Source of the DNA: Deuterostichococcus epilithicus | Taxonomy: Eukaryota; Chlorophyta; Trebouxiophyceae; Prasiolales; Stichococcaceae | NCBI GenBank assembly: GCA_033439295.1 | Contig: JAVTLE010000003.1 | Coordinates: 2,542,001-2,606,000 of the forward strand | DNA length: 64,000 nucleotides | Direction: 5' to 3' | Part shown: piece after piece, positions 19,901 to 31,873 of the stretch | Position numbering within the stretch: the stretch's first letter is position 1 | Layout: the number at the start of each line of letters is the position of its first letter | Notes under the pieces: generated by a model | Seen by the model: the letters and a program-made list of their open reading frames with translations, nothing else | The model's database searches: none | Told to the model about the DNA's origin: nothing | Made by a program: the position numbers and the translations under genes

Positions 19901-21751
19901 GTCCGGGGCCGCTTGGTCGGCTGCTGGCCCTCTGACGGCGGCTGATCTGGCGCCGGCGCTGACCTTGCCGCCGCAGCGCTGCCGCCGCCGCCGCCGCCGA
20001 GTCTGCTGGGGATTGCGCTGGCGGAGCGTCGCGAAAACTCTGGCGACGGCGCAGTCAGCTGCTGGCCGGACACCCAGGCGTCTATCGAGGGCGCTGCCAG
20101 GGAGCCGCTGCTGGCATGCTGCCGGTGCAGCAGCGCATCGCTGCCGCCGCCGCCGCCGCCACTCGCAACAGCCGCCAGCAGCTGCCGCGCCTGCGCCGCC
20201 TGGCTGGCCTCCTGTTGCAGCGCAGCAGGGCAGAGCGTGGCCAGTGGCCAAGGGGCAGGTTCACATGAATGTGAGCCTGTGACACTGTGAGTGTCCACAC
20301 TGGCCCTACCACCGAGCGTGGCTGGCTGACAGGATGACTGACGGTGATACAACCTATCAGGTGACTAATCGTGTCACCCCTGGTAGTCATCCGCCCCAAA
20401 CGACGACTTGCAGGCAGGCGGTCATGGCCCCTCAGGTCATGGCCTCCAGGGCATGGCCCTGTCAGCCGGGGTGTGCGTTTGTGCATGGCATCGAGCTGCG
20501 CAGTGCAATGGCTCGTGATGCACCAGTCCGTGCAGCATGGGCGCCAGCCGGCGGCGCACCAACAGCTGTTGGTAGAAGGCCTGCTGGGGGTCGCCGTCGC
20601 CGCCGCTGCCGCCGCCGCCCGCTCTGCCGCCGCCGGCCGCCGCCCACAGCGACGCCAGCTCCGCGGCGCCGCTGCCGCCGAGGGAGCTGCCGAGGGAGCT
20701 GCCGGTGGGCGTGCGGCCGAAGACTGTGCTGCCGCTGCCGAGGCGCATGCCGCCGTTGGAGGACGGAGGGGCGGGCCCAGAGCCGCCGGCCCCCGCGGCA
20801 AACGGGTTAGCGACGCCGACGGCCGGCGAGCTGATGCGCACGTTGAAGGGCGGCTGGTGCTGCGCAAGCATGCCGGCGGCGGCCGCGAAGCCCCCGGAGG
20901 CGGGCAAGCCGAAAGGCGCCCCGCCACCCATGCCGGCGTACGACTGCCCATGCCCAATGCTGCCCACCGAGTGCCGCGAGTAGGGATTGATGACGCTGGG
21001 GCCGCTGCGGAAGGCACGGGGAACCGAGTCAACAGTGGCACTAGGTACGTGACGCAGAGGTTGGGTGCCTGCATCGTTGGCAAGGGGTACAGGCGCCCTC
21101 ATGCGCAGAACACTTCTGCACATGACAAGTGCCCCAGCATGCTGGCCCATTTGCGGGGCCTGAAACGTCGCGTCAGCACCTGTGGCGGCCATAGGGGTTG
21201 CTGCCGCCGGCGCTCAGGATCGTGCCAGTGGCATCGGTTGCGGTGCCGGTCTGGCTGGTGGAGCCGAGGCGGCCCAGGATGGCGGCAGCCTTGAGCTGCT
21301 GCTCCTCCGGGCCGCCGCCGCCGCCGCCGGCGTGCGCCAGCTTTGGCGACTGCTGCTCCCGCACCAGCTGCGCCTGGAGCGCCGCAAGGTACGCCAGCTG
21401 CTGCTGCTGCTGCTGCTGCTGTACAGGCTGCTGGCTGTGCTGTTGCTGCTCTCCCAGCTGCTGCGGGCTGGGCGGCGTGCCCTGCGCAGCGGACGGCGTT
21501 TTGCATCAACACCACCAGCTGTATACAGGATTCGTGCACGGATGTGTCTGCCCGGTGCCTGCGAGCGTGCAGTGTCGCTGCGGAGCCAGTGCGGTCCCCA
21601 AGAGTGGATGCCCGGCTTTGTGGAGCACGACCTGTCTTGTAACCAGGTGGCAAAATCGCGGCGTGTGAAAGGCGGGGCACACCCGGAGCAGGGGAGAGGG
21701 GCTGTTATCGCCGCGCCGGTCGCTGCCGTAGGGCCGGAACCCCGTCGTCTC
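13909..21751 (-). CDS. Large TGA-like bZIP transcription factor with DOG1 domain
   Basis: TGA factors are nuclear regulators in plants. Sixteen phase-consistent exons: 21683-21751, 21180-21481, 20524-21004, 19888-20211, 19328-19510, 18828-18973, 18409-18591, 17355-17497, 16844-17028, 16461-16621, 15985-16147, 15811-15888, 15516-15645, 15171-15276, 14843-14907 and 13909-14528. They encode about 1,112 residues, against 330-480 for plant TGA proteins. The basic region RRLAQNREAARKSRQRKKDY is intact (N-x7-R) and is preceded by the basic patch KRPRTKTRK. The following leucine zipper is weak. The DOG1 domain starts AFEKWRAGHV...QDELWAYFQLKRAV and continues SERPYAWLGALRPSEAVAGL, matching the TGA AERCFLWLGGFRSSELLKLL block. 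Ala-, Gln-, Pro- and Gly-rich segments fill the rest. The first exon is probably upstream (see 23268-23391). Confidence 0.85.
21398..21421 (-). repeat. CTG/CAG trinucleotide run encoding polyglutamine
   Basis: Eight CTG units on the plus strand read as CAG on the minus strand and encode most of a nine-glutamine run in the N-terminal part of the bZIP protein. It is a candidate length-variable coding microsatellite. Confidence 0.85.
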
Positions 21752-24037
21752 CTGCAATCGAGCACATCGAGAAGGTTTGAGTCATGAGGAGGCGCGCAGG
21801 TGGAACTGCTGGCTGTAGGGCCAAGGCCGAAGCGACCCCAAAGATTATTTTCGGGTTGTGAATAAGTGGTCTGCCTGGGAGACGGCCTCGTGGTCGTCCA
21901 CGCGCGCCGCAGACCGCCGGCGGGCGAAGGTACTGCCTGTGCTAGTGATGGCGCACTTGCCGTCGCCCCACGTGCAACAATTATGGTTTTGCAGAGCCCA
22001 GGGCCGGCCACGACAGCGCTGTCGGGTACCTCTCAGGGTTTGGGCGCGGGCTTGTACCTACGACACCGGCCGCGGAGCGGCAGTGGGAGGGTGAAAGCTG
22101 CGCTACTCGTGCGAGCCGGGGCGGCGTAATTGCCTAAAGGGTGCCGAGCTGGCGGCGGGGGGACCCTCGGACTACCGGCATGCGATCACGTAGTACAAAG
22201 GAACAAGACAGACAGCCGCCGCCGGTGACTTGCGGCAGCCACGATCAACAGACTGCTGGGCAGCGGCTAGAGCTGATTGTTTACAGAGTCCCTGTCGAGC
22301 GCTGTTTCCGCAGGCACGCGGCACACCCCAGGCTTAGCAGGTTGCCTCTAAGTTGTACGAAAAGTGTTCCGTCTCACGATCAGTGTCAGCACTGGCCCTC
22401 CGTCGTGGTCACTGCGGCGACGCACTCGCCGCTGCGTCCTCCATTCAGTGGAATGAAACAGCGGTTAAGGACCCAGGCAGTGCGGCATGTGCCCTTCGTA
22501 GGCAGGTGCCAGCAAGTGCTTCTAGGTACAAAGCACAGCTTCGGATTTTCGACCGAGGGGTACTTTCCCCAACTCCTAACACTACTCACCCGCCAGCTGT
22601 TGTATCGCCCTCCGCCTCAGCTGACAGTACATCGCAAGGAGTGCCTGATCTTGGCGTTCCGCCACAGGCCCAAAGCGCACACCCACACCACCAGCGGCGA
22701 ACAAGCGCCACGAAGTGACGGCGGCAGACATGCTCTGCTGGCCACTGACTGATGTCTCTGAGGAGAAATGGTTGCGATGCCGGAGCAGAGGCTGGCGTGC
22801 CGACGCAGGCGCAACAGGAAGCGCCACAGCCCTTGTTTCATTCCGTTCGGTTGTAGAACCCTCGGCAGGCGGTCGGGCGTGATATGCGAAGCGTCAGCAG
22901 TCAGGCGTTAAGTCAGCCTGGAAGTGACGCGTCCGATACTCGATGGTCACCAAGAGGGGCAGTGCTGCAGCCGTGCCGCGGCCAAGCACTAGGACATGAC
23001 CCTGGCGGACGACATGTCAGGCAACCTCCAATGAGCTCGTACCACGGACAAGCCGGACGCTCAAGGGGGTGTTATCCGTGCACGCACACCTCTCATATTG
23101 CGCAATATGCTGACATTTTGGTGTCGCTGCAGCAGCGGTGCCCCGGGCATGCATCACGTGCCGTTCGTGTTCGGTGTTGCAATCACTTTGCGCTGCCTCG
23201 GGCAGGCTCACCATCAGACCGGCACGGCTATCCGACTCTGCTATACAGCCGGATCTTTCATTCACGCAATGTGGTAGGCGTGCCCCCCGGCGCTTGATGC
23301 CAAAGAGGCCAAACGTGTGCACCTCGCGGTGCAGCGGCTCGCTGCCGCCATCCGAGCTCGGGCCGGGTGATTCTGTGCTCTCCGACGTCATCGCGACATT
23401 GGCGCCGCAGTATGCCAGCGTCCCCACCGCTGGCTGTGTTATGTTTCTCCTTCTCCTTGCTCTGTGCGCAAGCGCTTCCGAAAACGCAGATCTCGGAAGC
23501 TTTTTGTTACTGATGACGGCATATAACACCAACGCAGGTGAGTCACCGCTGTCAGCAACCAAGACGCCAGCTTTGGTGGCCCTGCAGCGTATGCAGCTGT
23601 CTGCTGGGCATGTTATTACCAGGCGCTCACATGGCATCTGAGCATCCCTGGGTTGTACCCGCTTTTCTGATGTTGAAAAGCCAGCATCCTGCTTCCAGCT
23701 TTCGAGATCGTTCCGACAGCTTTGAAAACAAATTGCAATCGAACAGGCGGTCATCAAGCAGTCGAATGTTTGCTGACAGGCATTGCTCGCTCGCTGCGCA
23801 TGATGATTGGGACGCGCTGCGCAGAGGCTGCAAGCAGTCAAGGGGGCAGGCAATAGGCTGCAGCAGCGTCTTCCGACACGGAACCCATCGCACAGTGACA
23901 TCCTTCACCCATCTGCCGCTGATACGGCTGGCGTGCATGTCTTTGCATGCTATCTGTGAGGTCTTATACTTCTGCCTGTTTCGCCTGCAGGCGCAAGCGG
24001 CGTGTGGCTCCCAATCCTTTGGAGCTGTGCGAAGTTG
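21752..24037. other. Upstream region of the bZIP gene and divergent promoter with PrimPol
   Basis: Apart from the candidate first exon near 23.3 kb I cannot fix exons here. A minus-strand stretch at about 22590-22640, ending in a good donor (GTGAGTAG), could be one more small bZIP exon but does not fit the phase. The 650 bases between 23391 and 24038 separate divergent starts and should contain both promoters. Confidence 0.35.
23268..23391 (-). CDS. Candidate first exon of the bZIP-DOG1 gene
   Basis: An ATG at 23389-23391 opens a frame beginning MTSESTESPGPSSDGGSEPL and continuing HREVHTFGLFGIKRR. Plant TGA proteins begin with a similar short motif (YEPVHQFGMWGESFKS in TGA1), so E-P-L-H...FGLFG is a reasonable counterpart. 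The donor is unclear (GTGAAT near 23268 is the best), and the link to the exon at 21751 is not shown, so this is an inference. Confidence 0.4.
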
Positions 24038-27000
24038 ATGGCGAGTGATGCCCTGCGCAAGCTGCTGATCGCCTCGGCTGCGGCTGACACCGCCAGGAAG
24101 CCCTTTGGCAGCGACACCAGCAGCCTCCGGCACTTGCAGCAGGTGAGCCGCTACCAGGTTCGTAGCCCCACCTGCACCGTAGGCACATTTTGCAGCACCG
24201 CTGCGAGGACAAGAGATGCGCAGATGCACAGCCTGCAAGGCGCTGACGCACTAACCACCTGACACCACCGCTGGGTTCGCAGGACACTGTCTCGCCTAAG
24301 CGCCGTGCCAACCGCAGGCGGAAACCTGCGGACAGCGAGCGGGCTGCGGCTCAGCCTGCCAGACCGCCGCAGCCGCCACTCCGGCCGCGCTTCGGCGCCC
24401 TGAACCTGCAGGCGATCCGCCGGGGCGCTCCCTGCCGGCAGGGCGTGCAGCCTGCCGCCGCCGTTGAGGGCACCGGCGCCTCCGCACCCTTGCCGCTGCC
24501 CCCGCCGCAGGCAGCGGCCCCTTTGGCGCACAGCCTGGGCGCGCCTGGCCCCTTCGGAACAGCACCTCCGTCACCGCCTGCGCCCGGCGGGGAGCTGCCG
24601 CTGCCGTCAGAGACGTTGCGGACGCCGGTGCACCACCGCCAGCGTCCCGGCAGACGCTTTGCCGCCGGCGACCTCGCAGCGGAGTTGGCGGCCCTGGAGG
24701 CGGCCTTCTCGCCCATGAGCATCAGCCCCAGCGCCGCGATCCCGCCGACGCCAGCGCCCGCGGCGGCAGCCGGGGTCCACACTGCGACGCCGCCGCTGCA
24801 GGGCGCGCCACAGCATCGGGCGCCGCTGTCACCGCTGAGCGCCAACCACGGCGATGCCAGCATGACACCTGGCGGAGGTCAGTCGGTTCCGATCCTGAAG
24901 CGCAGTCGCACGTGCCCCCCTGCTGTCGCTCCCTTCTCCACACGCATGATGCTGAAGTCGCTGGCAAATCTTCACACGTGCACCGCCATTACTCGCAACT
25001 GAGCTCACTACCGCCAGGCATGCATCCAAATAAACAGCCCTGGACTGCAGGTGATCGACCGGCTGGGCAATGCACGGCGCAGCCTGAGGAGGCAGGAGTC
25101 AGTCCGCGGCAGAGCCAGCCCTCAAGGGGCGCCGCGCCCTGTCAGCTTGATCCGGTTTTGCCAGAGCCATGTGCCTTGCAGCTGCCAGTCCACAGCTGCG
25201 CGTGCAGCGCCTCGCCGCTGTGGCTGACGTACAATGCTGCCGACGGAACTGCTGCGCAGACGTCGGAGGCAGCAAGCGGCTGTGCTGCGGTGCCGTCAGC
25301 AGCTGGCGGCGGCGCGACGAACCGGCTAGGCGGGGCGGGTGCAGCAGCCGGCCAAGCAGAGCAGCGGCAGCAGCAGCAGCGGCAGCAGCAGCAACAGCGA
25401 CAACCACCGCATGCAGCCGCGCAGGCGCGCACCCTGAAACGCTTCACATGGCAGCGCGAGGCCTTTGACTTTGCGGACGTGTGCAACCTGGCGGCCTGGG
25501 GCCTGACTGCAGCCGACATGGTGGCGCCGGCGGCGTCGCTTGTGTCCGTCTCAGTCTCCGTCAGCAGCGGCACCGACGCGGGCGGCCGGAGCGGCGCGGC
25601 AGCTGCCGGTGGGGATGAGGGGGAAGTCTCAGGCCCCCTGCGCACTGCGCATCAGCCCTCGGAAGGTAGGACCTGCCGCAAGAGCGGGTGCAGTCAAGCC
25701 AGTGGGCCCGACTCCCAGCCACACCGTTTCCCACCATGACCTGCCGTTGCGGTGCTGCCCGGCTGTTGTGCAGGATCAGCAGACTTTTGCTTTCATGTCA
25801 GAAAGGGGGCAACGTGTCCGTGCACGCTGTCGCACCACCAACGAACCACGCTGTGCGCACTCAAGGCAAACTGAGATGAGTGAAGCCTCCATAAAAAAGC
25901 ATCGATTTCGGTCACCAGGCACGCGTGTCCAAATGGCCGCTGCCTATCAACTAGCAGTCGCCATTCCGAGCTCCATCGTCACTCGAGCCGCCATGCCCAT
26001 GCAGGTAGCGGCCCACAGCCCGTGCAACGCCCCGCAAAGCGCAGCCGGCACGCGCCGGCGTCGTTCGCGCTCGGCGACGCTGCGGCCGGCGCAGACGCCG
26101 CCGCGCCCGGTGTCGCTGGTGGCCTTGCCGCCGCCCCGGCCCCACAGCCGCCGGGCAGCGGCGGCTGCCGGCGCCCGCGGCGCCCAGGCCGGTCCTGACA
26201 TCGACGCGGGACCCCATTGCGGAGGCCCGCGCCGCTGGCCGGCTGCGGCCGTCCACCTACAGCACGGCGGCCTACTCGTGCAGCCCTGCCGCCGCTCAGG
26301 CGTCTCAGGGAGCGGCGCCCGCCGCAGTCACGTCCGCTCCGGCGGGGGGCCGGCCGCCAGCGCCGCGCATGACACCCGAAGCGTACAAGGCGCTGCTATG
26401 GTCCCTGGCGCCGCCGCCGCCCGCCGCGGCGGCGGCCCCGCCCGCAGCGCCGCCGCCGGCGCCTGCGGCCGCCGCCCCTCGGCAGCCGCCTGCTGGTGGG
26501 CAGTCGTGGCGGAGTGGCGGCGAGGCCNCCACCGCTGCAGGTGTGTGCTTGCTCCTTTTCGTCACTGTGCCAGCACTTGGGGAGGACTTCTCGCATGCTA
26601 GCACACTCGAGGCGCACTCCAGTGCAGGCTAGTATGTGGTGTGCCGCCCTGTATGTGCAGTACCGCTACCTGGCTCATCTGCCTTCCTCTGCCCTGTCAA
26701 TTTGTGCTGCCGCCTCCAAACCAGCACGAAGCCCTGAATCCAACAGGCAATTGATTTTCGCTGTAAGCAATGCACCTGGAGTGCCGATTTGGTTGCAAGG
26801 GCGCTTGTCAGCGACACTGGTCCACACTGGCAGGTGCCAATTCGTCTGATGCCCTGCCGTCAGTCGCGGCGCCGCCGCGGGAGGTGCCGGAGCACGTGCG
26901 GCGCTGCGAGCCGGTGCGCGTGTTCTGCCGCGAGACCCAGTGGGAGGGCGGCTGCTCCCGCAGCTTCCTGGCGGCGTCGCTGCCGGCATTCTGGGGCCAC

Positions 27001-30000
27001 TACAGCGGGCAGGCGCAGAACGCGCGCCACTTCTACGAGGTGCGGCGGGTCACAAAGGGCTACTCGTATGGGAGTTTGCGGCGCTGTGGCGTTTGGAACC
27101 ACATTCTGGCTGCACTCTGAGGCAGAAATAGGGCTTGGCCTAGAAACCCTGAAATTATAAACATAAGGCGCTGCAGCAGTCGTCTCGACCTGCCCACTCT
27201 CTTGAGGTCGCGACGGGGTGTCGTTGGGAGGCCCGCCGGCCGCTTCGGCAGTGCTTGAGCCGGGACACGGCCAGCCAGCCGCCAGCTGCAGCTGACTGAT
27301 GCTCTTTGCGTGGGGGGATCCTGCGACCATGGTGGGTGGCGCTGTCGGGCTGCACCGCAGGCGTGCAGACGGTCTGCAAATGGCGGGACGGCATATTGCC
27401 GACCACCCAACAGTCCCCCGGATGCTGCTGCTGTGCATCTCGCCTGCCGTACAAGCCACATTTCGCAAGCCAGTCGGCAGCTGCTGCCGCCCTGTGCCAG
27501 AGACCTGAACCGCTGCAGGCGGCTTAGCGGGCTAACGAGCACATGCTCGTCTTGTCGTGCTTCATTTATAGGTCCTGAAGTCCCGACAATTCGTGAACCT
27601 CAGGTGGTGCGGGAGCGGCGGCCGTGTCACCTGTACTTCGACCTGGAGTTTGTGCCGGCGCACAATCCAGGCGCCGACGGCGACGCGCTCGTGGAGCGCC
27701 TGCTGCAGCTGCTGGAGCGCGCCCTCGGGTGCGCCAGCACCAGGGTCTAATGTCACCCGGTCTGCGAGCGAGTGGTGCACTGGCGGCACCAGGGCAGGCC
27801 AGGGACGTGGAGCCGTCCGTGGGCCGCCCGCTTTCTCGGGCGCAGCCCAGGTCCTCCATGCCCTCGTGCGCCAGCGCCGGCAGTTTCAGGCGGATGCGTC
27901 CATGCGACGTGCTGTCTGGGGCCGTTGCTTGGATGCTCTGCTGGAACCTGCCCTCGGCTGCGGCTGGAACGCCCCCAGCTGGAACGCCCAGCCGGGGGCC
28001 GTCACAACTACATGGCACGGCCGAGCAGGATGCAGCATGACAGTCCGCCCTCGATCCCCCTCGAAGCACCTGGCTGCAGCCGCCCTGTCAGCTCCTTCTG
28101 TGCAGCCTTGCCCACGTGTGACTGCAAGCTTGTCCGGTCACCAGCGGCAGGCCTGCTGGAGCTTGAAGCCTTGGCGCGCCATCGCCATGGCTCGGAACCA
28201 CAGGCGACTCATCAAAGAGTCCTGGCTGCACTGCAGGCTGCGGTGGGGCATCCAGCTGGACCCGGCCGCCGTCGCGGAGCTGGAGTCGTCGACGCCAGCC
28301 AAGTGGTCGCGACACCTGGTCGTGCGGCTGCCGGGCGTTGCGTTCCGGCACAACGGCCACATGGGGCGCTTTGTCGAGGCGCTGCTGGACGACCCAGAGG
28401 TGCGCAAACACCCCAAAAAGCAAGTGCTATCTGTGCCACAGGGGTTGCCGTGCCTGATCTGAGCCCATTCGAGGGTCTAGGCGGCCCGGGATGGCTCTCG
28501 TGCTGATTGCTGGGCACGGCGTTCGTGCCTGATGCGACGCTGCGCCTTCAACAAAAGGGACCTCGGCCATGCTTTTCTGGGCAAGAGGCTGTGAGAACAC
28601 AGCACGTGGGCGATCGTGTTCTCGCAGCGCAAGTGCTGGATCTCACATAGCGCATTGCTGCGTCGCAGGCGGACGCGCTGATGCTGCGGAAGAGTGCACC
28701 CGACGCGCCGGTGACACAGTATGCCTCCATGGTGGACACCGCAGTCTACAGCCGGTGAGGACCGCTGCTCGTCTGGTCGCAACCCTGCTGCTGGCAGACG
28801 CTTGTTGGGCTGGCGATGCCATGGCACATGCCCTCGCAACCTTGCAAGACCGGACTTGGGGCTGTTTTGGATTGCTGAGCTGTGCGACATGCGTCAGTGC
28901 ATCGAATTGGGGCAGCCGCCAGAGTGCAGCGACAGCAACACTTGCGGCAGCATGTCTGCTTGTGTGCTGCTTCGAGGCTCGCCACGCCGAGTCACAGCAG
29001 CAGAATGTTAGCAGTTGCCACTGCCTGCACGTCAAGGACGTACAACTTGCCAGTGAACCCTTCAGCCTTACATTGCCCTGCACTCCTCACCATCCAACAC
29101 GCAGGAACCGGCACTTCCGGCTGCTCTGGAGCTGCAAGGGAGGCAAGCGCGCGATGCTGCTGCCTTCCGACCGCTTTGCAACCGGCCCCGGCGGCGCAGG
29201 CGCGTTGCCACCGGCCTATGAAAGGAAGAGCGGTCCTGCTGCATGTACAGTCGCTCACATGCATGCCAGGCAGAAGCGCAGCCAAAGCATTGACTCGCAT
29301 TATTTGCCTCCTCATGGACAGGTCTTGCACACGCCTCATGGCTCAGTGTTGCAATGTCCAGCCGCGCTGATCTGCCATGCCTGGCCGGAACCGACTCGGA
29401 GTCTGACGCACCATGTACATCATCCAAGCCACGCGCTGACCGCCTCCTCTGCCGCCGCCGCAGCGGCGGCGCTGAAGTCGCAGGCGCTGTTGCGGTACAC
29501 GCTGGTGTGCGAGGTCGACCCAGGCGCCACTCTGCTGGAGGTGCGCCCAAATATACCCTGAGAGACTTGTCGAAATACTGAGCCGCGACCCGCACACCGC
29601 AGCGCGGGCGGCGTCGAATGCGCAGGCTCCCTGTGACCCCCCCCTCCAGCGCACTGGCCAAAGGGCGCAGGGCTTGCGCTGCACGACAGCAGTCTGTTTT
29701 GCAGCACAAGGCTGCGCTAGCGCCGGCAGGGCCATCCCTGCGGACCAGGTGCAGAGGGGATCAAGGCATAAACTACCCTTCTTTGACTGCAGCTCGCGGC
29801 GGTGCCAGGTGCAGGCGAAACGACCACCCTCGTGCCGGTGCTGGCCGCCCCAATGTCACGTGTCGTGCCTTCCGCAGATGCCCGTGCAGCGCTTCCGCAA
29901 GCTCAAGGGGCACGGCGGCGGCGGCGGCGGGGCACAGATGCTGGGCCGTGTAGGCGGTGCTGGCGGCGAGGTGCTGCTGGTCTCCAAGCGCGACGCCGCG

Positions 30001-30944
30001 GACGATGCCGAGGCGGCCGCCGCTGAGGCCGTGCCCTTGGCGGGTGCGGTGCAGCGGACATCTGAACCCTCGCTGACGAGGCAGGCCTGCTTGTGACTGA
30101 TGCCGGTGTGCGATTTGAAAGCAGTTCGCTTCCCAGGGTTCCGCTCGACCCGCTGATCAGGCGCCGGAAGGCCCGCACTGCGCGCCACCACCCGGTCGCA
30201 CCCCCTGTGCTCAATCCCCCTTCGTATCCCTGCACACGCCGCAGAGCTGGCGGCGGCGGCGCAGGCTGCGGCGCCCTTCCTGGCGGCGGAGCAGCGNCNN
30301 CGCGCCGGCGGCGCGGACGTGCACGTGCGCACCATCGCCTACTGCGGCGCGAGCGGCACCGTCTCCTTCAGCATGCTGGGTGCGCTGCTCCACCAGACTA
30401 CAGGAGCAGTCACTTCGACAGTTGCGTCTGCACAGCAACATGAGAGCGGACCATCAACTATTGCAGCACGAGCAGCACCGCGTCCTGCAGCTTGCTGCGT
30501 GCGCATTGGCAGGTGACATGGTTCTTTGGCCGCCACACTCGACCTCGTGTAGCAGATTGCCGCGCCTTCCAGCATCGCCGTCCGCGACAACTTCTCGTAC
30601 AGCATGCTGCCCGAGCTGCCGCTCCCTCCTGCAAGGTCTTTTGATATTACGACTGTGCTGTCGATTGGCAATCGGTGCCCACGGTCCGCTTCGGTGCTGC
30701 AAAGACGCGAGCTGCCAGCGCACTGCACGCAGGCCCCGGCAGCCACTGGTGCGGGAACGTGGGCCGCGCCCACGTCAGCAACAACGTGCATTACGTAGCC
30801 CACCTCCGCGACGGCCGCTTCGCGCAAAAGTGCCACGACCCCGACTGCGCGGGGTACCGATCCCCCTGGGCGCCGCTGCCGGATGCGCTGCGGCTGCTGC
30901 CGCACGATGGCGGCGGCAGCGGCAGCGCCGGCGGCACAGGATGA
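24038..30944 (+). CDS. PRIMPOL: PrimPol (archaeo-eukaryotic primase-polymerase) with long N-terminal extension
   Basis: PrimPol re-primes stalled forks and copies past lesions in nucleus and organelles. Exons: 24038-24142, 24283-24877, 25051-25665, 26148-26540, 26834-27039, 27604-27728, 28237-28399, 28669-28754, 29105-29199, 29464-29540, 29878-30043, 30245-30379, a doubtful 30553-30635, and 30733-30944. Motif I is YFDLEF (D-x-E), motif II SRHL (S-x-H), motif III the Asp of MVDTAVYSRNRHFRL. The zinc site is C-x6-H-x19-C-x4-C, starting CGNVGRAH and ending KCHDPDC, as in human and plant PrimPol. The last three bases before the stop follow GSAGGTG. The first four exons chain in phase into the catalytic part and add about 570 Ala/Pro/Gln-rich residues, far more than known relatives. 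The intron after 29199 seems to have a GC donor. The phase through 30553-30635 does not close. Ambiguous bases lie at 26528 and 30297-30300. Confidence 0.9.
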
Positions 30945-31873
30945 ATGGAGAGCGCGGAGGCTCGAGTGCAGGGATGGCTTGCGGGCCACCGCGCCGCCGC
31001 TGCAGGCTTACCTCGATAAGGACTGGCCGCCCTTCGAAGGGCCTGTGAGTGTGCCGGCTGGATAGATGTATCCGAGCTAGGAGTGTTGGAAGGCTCTGGG
31101 CTTCTGATGAGCCTGGCAGTTCGAACAAGAGCAAGACAATTGGAAGCAGCGGAGTCAGATCTGGGTTTGATCTTGACTTTGCGAGCACAAGAACAAGGCC
31201 TGCGCAACAATACAGCATGCGCATAGGTATGGGGCGATGGTGTAGAGACTCTTTAAAGCATTTTGTATGAGGTACACTCGTTGAAAGAGAGCCATCGCAC
31301 AAGCGAAACTCACCCGAGGCATTTCAGAGAGAACAAAATGCCTCCGCGACATTTACACATATGTGTCATTTACACCAACCCACACACAAGAAGTGAAGCA
31401 GACGCCTTCCAGCGCAATTGTAGCCTTCCAGCGCGACTGTATCAGCTTCCTGCTTCACACCAAAGCACCTTCAGCAACTGCATATAACTGGAGGACCGTT
31501 CGGTTCAACAATGCCCCATCGCAGATCCAACGGAATTTTTAACCGATCTCTCTCTGCAGGACACGAGCCGCAGCGCAGCCTGCCGTAGAAGATTGTTCTT
31601 CCGGATTGCCATCTGCTAGGAGGCCAAAGAAGCCAGGGATTGTGTCAGTACTGCTGGGCCCCAGAACCGTGCCATCGTCCTGTCCTGCCATCCTGACCCT
31701 GCGCTCTCAGCGCCGCGTGATTGGTCCAGCTCGCCGTTCTCTCCGGGACCTGGCACCACGAGCTGCTCGATGTGCAAGCGACTGCAGCGTCCCCGTGGCC
31801 CAGCTCCTCTGGCCACAGCTGCTGGAAACGCGCCAGACTGCTGAAGGCGGCGGCGCCTGCCGCCAACGCGCCG
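30945..31873. other. Convergent intergenic region between PrimPol and the E2 gene
   Basis: No gene seen. Two minus-strand TGTAA motifs (31353-31357 and 31370-31374) are candidate polyadenylation signals for the E2 gene, about 500 bases beyond its stop. GC content falls in 31200-31550. Confidence 0.4.
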
